DNA from: an uncultured Faecalibacterium sp.
GTDB lineage: Bacteria > Bacillota > Clostridia > Oscillospirales > Ruminococcaceae
Direction of reading: 5' to 3'
NCBI GenBank assembly: GCA_900551435.1
Contig: URVW01000078.1
Coordinates: 1 to 9,813, forward strand
Length of the DNA: 9,813 nt
Part shown: positions 6,584 to 9,813 of the stretch, piece after piece
Position numbering within the stretch: the first letter of the stretch is position 1
Layout of the letters: each line of letters begins with the position of its first letter
The notes under the pieces: generated by a model
The model's database searches: none
Told to the model about the DNA's origin: nothing
Seen by the model: the letters and a program-made list of their open reading frames with translations, nothing else
Translations under genes and position numbers: made by a program

Positions 6584-8002
6584 TTATCGGGTGATGATGT
6601 CCACAGGAACATCGAAGATTTTTGCTACTTTCAGAATGGTGTCGATGTGGCGGCCGGTGGCGGCAGCCATGTGATGCGTGGGGCCGGCCTCGCTCCAGCG
6701 GTTGCAGAACTCGCGTGCGCCGCAGGTGAAGCGGGTACGCATGTTGGTGTCGCCGAAGGTGAAGATGGGGCCGGGTTCGTTCACGCCCTCAGCCACCACG
6801 AACTTGAAGTGACCGTCCTTGTCCTGCGTGATGCCCAGATAAGTCACGGGGCCGAGGTGGGGGTAGAACTGGGTCAGGTAGCCGCCGCCGGTCTTGCCAT
6901 GGAACACGGGCACGATCTTCATGGTGGGCTTCTTCTCGGAGATGTCGGCGTCGCCGGAACCGGAATGACCGATGATGCAGATATCCTCGTCAAAGTCGAT
7001 GGAGTACATTTCGCTCAGCTGGCCGCAGCCCGCAATGGTCTTGAGGATGCTCATGGCCATGGAAACTTTAATGTCGCCCTCCACGGCACAGGCCACACCC
7101 TGCTTGATGAGCATGGAGAAGGCCGGGATCAGCATACTGTCCAGCACACCGGCCTTGCCCTGTGCAAAACCGTCATAGTGGGATGCGATGAACGCGATCT
7201 TCTCGTCCTTGACCCACTGTTCAAAGGCCACGACATACTTGGCCATATCCCAGACCTTTTCAATCGTGCCGCCGCCCTCGATGTCGAAGGTGTCCAGAAT
7301 GTCCTGTGCCTTGGCGCGGATGGCGTTCTCATCGGTGATGTTGTCGGCGATGGCCCACATCTTTTCCCAGTCGAATTGCTTGGTGTAGAGGAACATCCGG
7401 TTGTACAGGTTGGTTTCGTCGATGTACAGGTCCATCATGCCGGGATACGGACGGCCGATCTGCGCCAGATTGGTGTCACGGAAGCGGCGGCGCACCTGCG
7501 CGGCACGACACCAATCTTCAATTTCAGCCTGAACCTGCGGGTCGCCGCCCTCGACGACGCCGGTGATGACGGCATGACGCTTGCCAGCGCGCTCCAAGTC
7601 AGCGACCATCTCGCCGACCGCGCCGCAAGCGTACAGCTCACCCAGCCAAGTGGGGGTGTCGGTGTTGGCGTAGTCCGGGGCTTTCTTCTTCTGGACATTC
7701 ACCAGCACGACGGGCACATTCAGGTCGCGCACGGCGGGCAGCATGTTGTAGGAGGTGGCGTAGGTCAGCAGCTGCAGGATGACCAGATCGACGTCTGCGG
7801 CGCGGAACTTATCGCCCGCAGCCATGGACAGCTCCTTGGTGGTGACGATGCCGCCATCGATGACTTCCACGGTGTCGGGGATGGTCTTTTTGAAGTCGGC
7901 GTACTGCTGTTCAAATTCGGGCACGAGGGTCGGGAACTGGGGCAGATACGCACCCAGAGCAATGGCGAACACGCCAACGCGGGCTTTGGTTTCAACGAGC
8001 AT
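6584..8002 (-). CDS. L-arabinose/L-fucose isomerase-family protein, candidate L-rhamnose isomerase
   Basis: This 472-aa protein belongs to the AraA/FucI sugar isomerase fold, not to the TIM-barrel RhaA family. It aligns with E. coli AraA in several blocks: HAVITG (143-148), the VEGD segment (307-310), GQLSEMYSIDF and IIGHSG (327-348), and THHMAAATG (442-450). By this alignment the four metal ligands of AraA (Glu306, Glu333, His350, His450) correspond to Glu308, Glu331, His346 and His444, so an active Mn-dependent aldose-ketose isomerase is likely. It is slightly shorter than AraA (500 aa). The ATG at 8002 has AAGGAGG with 7-nt spacing and follows rhaB by 21 nt. It lies between the kinase and the aldolase, exactly where RhaA would be needed. 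L-rhamnose to L-rhamnulose is therefore the inferred reaction; arabinose or fucose activity is not excluded. Confidence 0.85.
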   Translation of the reverse strand: MLVETKARVGVFAIALGAYLPQFPTLVPEFEQQYADFKKTIPDTVEVIDGGIVTTKELSMAAGDKFRAADVDLVILQLLTYATSYNMLPAVRDLNVPVVLVNVQKKKAPDYANTDTPTWLGELYACGAVGEMVADLERAGKRHAVITGVVEGGDPQVQAEIEDWCRAAQVRRRFRDTNLAQIGRPYPGMMDLYIDETNLYNRMFLYTKQFDWEKMWAIADNITDENAIRAKAQDILDTFDIEGGGTIEKVWDMAKYVVAFEQWVKDEKIAFIASHYDGFAQGKAGVLDSMLIPAFSMLIKQGVACAVEGDIKVSMAMSILKTIAGCGQLSEMYSIDFDEDICIIGHSGSGDADISEKKPTMKIVPVFHGKTGGGYLTQFYPHLGPVTYLGITQDKDGHFKFVVAEGVNEPGPIFTFGDTNMRTRFTCGAREFCNRWSEAGPTHHMAAATGRHIDTILKVAKIFDVPVDIITR

Positions 8003-8023
8003 GGGAGATCCTCCTTTATAAAA

Positions 8024-9331
8024 TCAGTGAATGTTCATCTGAAGTTTCAAATTGCCGATGGCCGTTGCCTCGATGGGCAGAGCCACGACCTGTTTTCCGG
8101 TGTAATGGGCGGTCAGTTCGTTCAGGGTAGCGTTCTTTGCGCCGCCGCCTGCGATGTACAGTTTATCCCAGTGCTGGCCGGTCACGGCTTCCATCTCGCG
8201 ATAGGCTTCGCCGTAGCAGTACGCCAGCGAATGATAGATGCTGTTGATGAGGTCGGCATCCGTGGCAGGAGCATCACCGGTCTCAGCGAGCGCAGCACGA
8301 ATCTCTGCACTCATATCCTGCGGCGCGGAGAAGCGGGCTTCGTTCACATCAAAGATGCGGGTGTAGGTGCTGGTCTTGGCCAGTTCCACCATCTCCGCAA
8401 AGGAGATGCCCAGCTGCTTTTGTACACACTGGATGATCCACAGACCCATGATGTTCTTCAGGTAGCGGATGTAGCCCACGCCGCCCTCATTGGTAAAGTT
8501 GGCCTTGCAGCTTTCCGGGGTCGTGACCGGCTTTGCCAGCTTAACGCCCAGCAGACTCCATGTGCCAGAGGACAGGAACGGTGCATCGCCCTGCTCCATC
8601 GGAATACCCTCCACGGCACTGGCTGTGTCGTGGGTAGCGCACAGCACCACATTGGTCTGCCCGCCCACCTCGGCGGCGATGTCCGCTTTCAGCGGCCCCA
8701 GCACCGTACCGGGAGCCGTCAGCTGGGGGAACATGGTTTCCGGCAGACCCAGAGCCTTCAAGATCTCCGGGTCGTATTCCTTGGTCTGTGCGTTGACAAG
8801 GCCGGTGGAGGTGGCGTTGGTGTACTCGCGGGCTTTCACGCCGCAGAGCTTCCAGAGCAGGTATTCCGGGATCATCCGGAAATCCTCGGCCTGTGCCAGC
8901 CGTCCGGCCTTTTGGTCGGCGTACAGCTGATAGATGCTGTTGAAGGGCTGGAACTGGATGCCGGTGCGCGCATAGAGCTGCTCAAACGGCAGAATGCTGT
9001 GGACTTCGGGGATGACCGCCTGTGTCCGGCTGTCGCGGTAGGCGTAGACCGGGTAGATGGGCTGATTGTTCTTCAAAAGCACATAATCGACGGCCCATGT
9101 ATCGATGGAAAGGCTCTCGATTTCCGGATATTTGGCAAAGGCTTCCCGGATGCCGTTCTTCACGTTGGCGAACAGACTGTCGATGTCCCATTCCAGATGG
9201 CCGTCTACCCGCTGGACACTGTTCGGGAACCGGTACACTTCCTCGGTGCGGAGAACGCCGTTCTCCATCCATCCGACAATGTGCCGTCCGCTGGATGCAC
9301 CAATGTCGATGGCAAGATATTTCTTTTGCAT
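8024..9331 (-). CDS. rhaB: Rhamnulokinase, short C-terminus
   Basis: This 435-aa FGGY-family kinase phosphorylates L-rhamnulose at C1. It follows E. coli RhaB closely: DIGASSGR (9-16, first phosphate loop), IDTWAVDYVLL (76-86), AYRDSRT (97-103), GIQFQPFNSIYQL (124-136), THDTASAV (233-240, with catalytic Asp235), SSGTWSLLG (254-262), LKNIMGLW (291-298) and AGGGAKN (394-400, adenine site). The start at 9331 has AGGAGG with 6-nt spacing; an in-frame ATG far upstream, at 9478, falls inside the fucO terminator and is not used. Oddly, the protein stops at IEATAIGNLKLQMNIH, where E. coli RhaB (489 aa) continues for about 45 more residues. Only 21 nt separate the stop from the next gene, so the tail is absent rather than frameshifted. 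It is the first gene of the rha operon. Confidence 0.95.
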   Translation of the reverse strand: MQKKYLAIDIGASSGRHIVGWMENGVLRTEEVYRFPNSVQRVDGHLEWDIDSLFANVKNGIREAFAKYPEIESLSIDTWAVDYVLLKNNQPIYPVYAYRDSRTQAVIPEVHSILPFEQLYARTGIQFQPFNSIYQLYADQKAGRLAQAEDFRMIPEYLLWKLCGVKAREYTNATSTGLVNAQTKEYDPEILKALGLPETMFPQLTAPGTVLGPLKADIAAEVGGQTNVVLCATHDTASAVEGIPMEQGDAPFLSSGTWSLLGVKLAKPVTTPESCKANFTNEGGVGYIRYLKNIMGLWIIQCVQKQLGISFAEMVELAKTSTYTRIFDVNEARFSAPQDMSAEIRAALAETGDAPATDADLINSIYHSLAYCYGEAYREMEAVTGQHWDKLYIAGGGAKNATLNELTAHYTGKQVVALPIEATAIGNLKLQMNIH

Positions 9332-9347
9332 AATGCGCCTCCTGTGT

Positions 9348-9362
9348 GGATTCTTTGCGTTA
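9348..9362 (-). promoter_or_regulatory. Candidate operator copy 2 at the rhaB start site
   Basis: The minus strand reads TAACGCAAAGAATCC, directly after the -10 TATACT. It shares CGCAAAGAAT with the inverted repeat at 5144-5159 and lies 58 bp from copy 1 (9403-9419), about 5.5 helical turns. Overlap with the predicted start (near 9356) would suit repression or looping if it is bound. Confidence 0.4.
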
Positions 9363-9391
9363 AGTATAATGATTCTCTTTCCGCGATTCCA
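9363..9391 (-). promoter_or_regulatory. Predicted rhaB operon promoter
   Basis: On the minus strand TATACT (9363-9368) is a good -10. The hexamer 17 nt upstream (9386-9391, TGGAAT) is a poor -35, which suggests activator dependence. It lies between the fucO terminator and rhaB, and is flanked by two CAAAGAAT sites. Start near 9356 gives a leader of about 25 nt carrying the AGGAGG site. Confidence 0.5.
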
Positions 9392-9402
9392 TCGGCAAAG
9401 GT

Positions 9403-9419
9403 GACGCATTCTTTGTGAA
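9403..9419 (-). promoter_or_regulatory. Candidate operator copy 1 upstream of the rhaB promoter
   Basis: The minus strand reads TTCACAAAGAATGCGTC, sharing the CRCAAAGAAT core with the sites at 5144-5159 and 9348-9362. Its centre is about 55 bp before the predicted transcription start, just upstream of the weak -35, the usual place for an activator. Confidence 0.45.
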
Positions 9420-9447
9420 AAGTGTACTCTTGCACCCTGCGCAACGC

Positions 9448-9489
9448 AAAAAAGACCGGAACGCTCTGGTGGGAGCATTCCGGTCTTTT
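9448..9489 (-). terminator. Intrinsic terminator after fucO
   Basis: A 17-bp stem pairs 9450-9466 with 9473-9489 around a 6-nt loop. One position (9462/9477) is a G-U wobble on the minus strand but a mismatch on the plus strand, so it is built for minus-strand transcription. The stem ends in a run of six T (9453-9448). It begins about 58 nt after the fucO stop and insulates the rhaB promoter. Confidence 0.9.
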
Positions 9490-9547
9490 CTGCCTTTATG
9501 GGGTGGATGAAGAAGAAAAATGAAGCAAAGCGTTTGAACGCAGGATC

Positions 9548-9813
9548 TTACAGCTGGCTCTTGTACAGCTCAACGATCTCTTCCACGCTGGTGTCACGCG
9601 GGTTGCCCGGACGGCAAGCGTCGGCATAAGCGGACTCGGCGAGGAACTGGATATCCTCTTCCTTCAGGATGCCCTGCAGATTGGTGGGGATGCCCACGTC
9701 TGCGGACAGCTGCTTGACGGCGGCGATGGTGGCATCAGCGGCCTGTGCGTCGTTCATCTCATCGATGCCCTTGACGCCCATGGCCTTGCCGACAGCGCGA
9801 TAGCGCTCGCCAG
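9548..9813 (-). CDS. fucO: Iron-containing alcohol dehydrogenase, C-terminal end (lactaldehyde reductase)
   Basis: The last 88 codons of a gene entering from the right edge; the frame is open to base 9813. The tail matches E. coli FucO in order: YRAVGKAMGVKG, then ADVGIPTNL, KEEDI, ADACRPGNPR and IVELYKSQ. The CxxGNPR and closing ELY motifs mark the C-terminal helical domain of group III iron-dependent dehydrogenases and favour FucO over other members. FucO reduces L-lactaldehyde from RhaD to 1,2-propanediol using NADH, recycling reductant under anaerobic growth. The iron and nucleotide-binding parts lie outside the window, so activity cannot be judged. A terminator separates it from rhaB, so it is a neighbouring unit on the same strand rather than part of the operon. 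Confidence 0.85.
   Translation of the reverse strand, partial: GERYRAVGKAMGVKGIDEMNDAQAADATIAAVKQLSADVGIPTNLQGILKEEDIQFLAESAYADACRPGNPRDTSVEEIVELYKSQL

Noticed and set aside
8003..8030. Frameshift as the reason for the short RhaB
   Set aside because: Only 21 bases lie between the stop and the next start, and they contain the next ribosome site; no reading frame there continues the kinase.
6500..9418. 972-codon open frame on the plus strand opposite rhaB, the isomerase and rhaD
   Set aside because: Its product is a low-complexity run rich in Val, Gly, His, Asp and Ala, it spans three well-supported minus-strand genes, and it crosses their intergenic gaps. It is a by-product of the codon bias of the real genes.
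9416..9434. TGAAAAGTGTACTCTTGCA as a catabolite repression (cre) site
   Set aside because: It is five bases longer than the 14-bp cre consensus, lacks the central CG and has several arm mismatches.
9332..9478. N-terminal extension of rhaB to an ATG at 9478
   Set aside because: It would begin inside the fucO terminator, lacks family similarity, and the ATG at 9331 has AGGAGG at ideal spacing, directly before the DIGASSGR block.

Overview
The window looks like a catabolic island from a moderately GC-rich, low-GC-lineage anaerobe (Firmicutes/Clostridia). A gut Oscillospiraceae such as Faecalibacterium or a relative is my best guess, from strong AGGAGG ribosome sites, sigma-A-like promoters, short U-tract terminators and protein style. 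The genus is an inference. All eleven recognisable genes lie on the minus strand, so transcription runs from high to low coordinates. Both end genes are cut by the window edge.

Layout in transcription order. (1) 9548-9813: the C-terminal end of an iron-dependent alcohol dehydrogenase resembling lactaldehyde reductase (FucO), followed by a terminator at 9448-9489. (2) 9363-9391: a promoter with a weak -35, driving a tight four-gene operon. The genes are rhamnulokinase (8024-9331), an L-arabinose/L-fucose-type isomerase (6584-8002), rhamnulose-1-phosphate aldolase (5722-6549) and L-rhamnose mutarotase (5394-5711). The operon closes with a strong terminator at 5321-5364. (3) An AT-rich control region of about 250 bp (5067-5320), then a complete tripartite TRAP transporter, dctP-dctQ-dctM (5066 down to 2251), with an ATGA overlap and an abutting stop/start. 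(4) 2140-2250: a short gap holding a second promoter and a strong leader hairpin but no clear terminator. After it come an AraC-family regulator (1213-2139), a GH105 unsaturated rhamnogalacturonyl hydrolase (75-1202) and the first 18 codons of a short-chain dehydrogenase (1-54), probably KduD-like.

The genes fit one pathway for pectin rhamnogalacturonan-I fragments. The inferred route is: the TRAP system imports an unsaturated uronate-rhamnose disaccharide, and cytosolic GH105 splits it into rhamnose and 4-deoxy-5-ketouronate. The SDR continues the uronate branch. RhaM, the isomerase, RhaB and RhaD convert rhamnose to dihydroxyacetone phosphate and lactaldehyde, and FucO reduces lactaldehyde to 1,2-propanediol.

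Most worth a second look: the place normally held by RhaA is taken by an AraA-fold isomerase; the kinase lacks the usual last ~45 residues; a CRCAAAGAAT motif recurs at the rha and TRAP promoters, with a weaker form at the regulator's promoter; and the TRAP binding protein has a membrane-anchor N-terminus with no lipobox. I saw no tRNA, rRNA, CRISPR, insertion sequence or phage gene, and no wholly new system.
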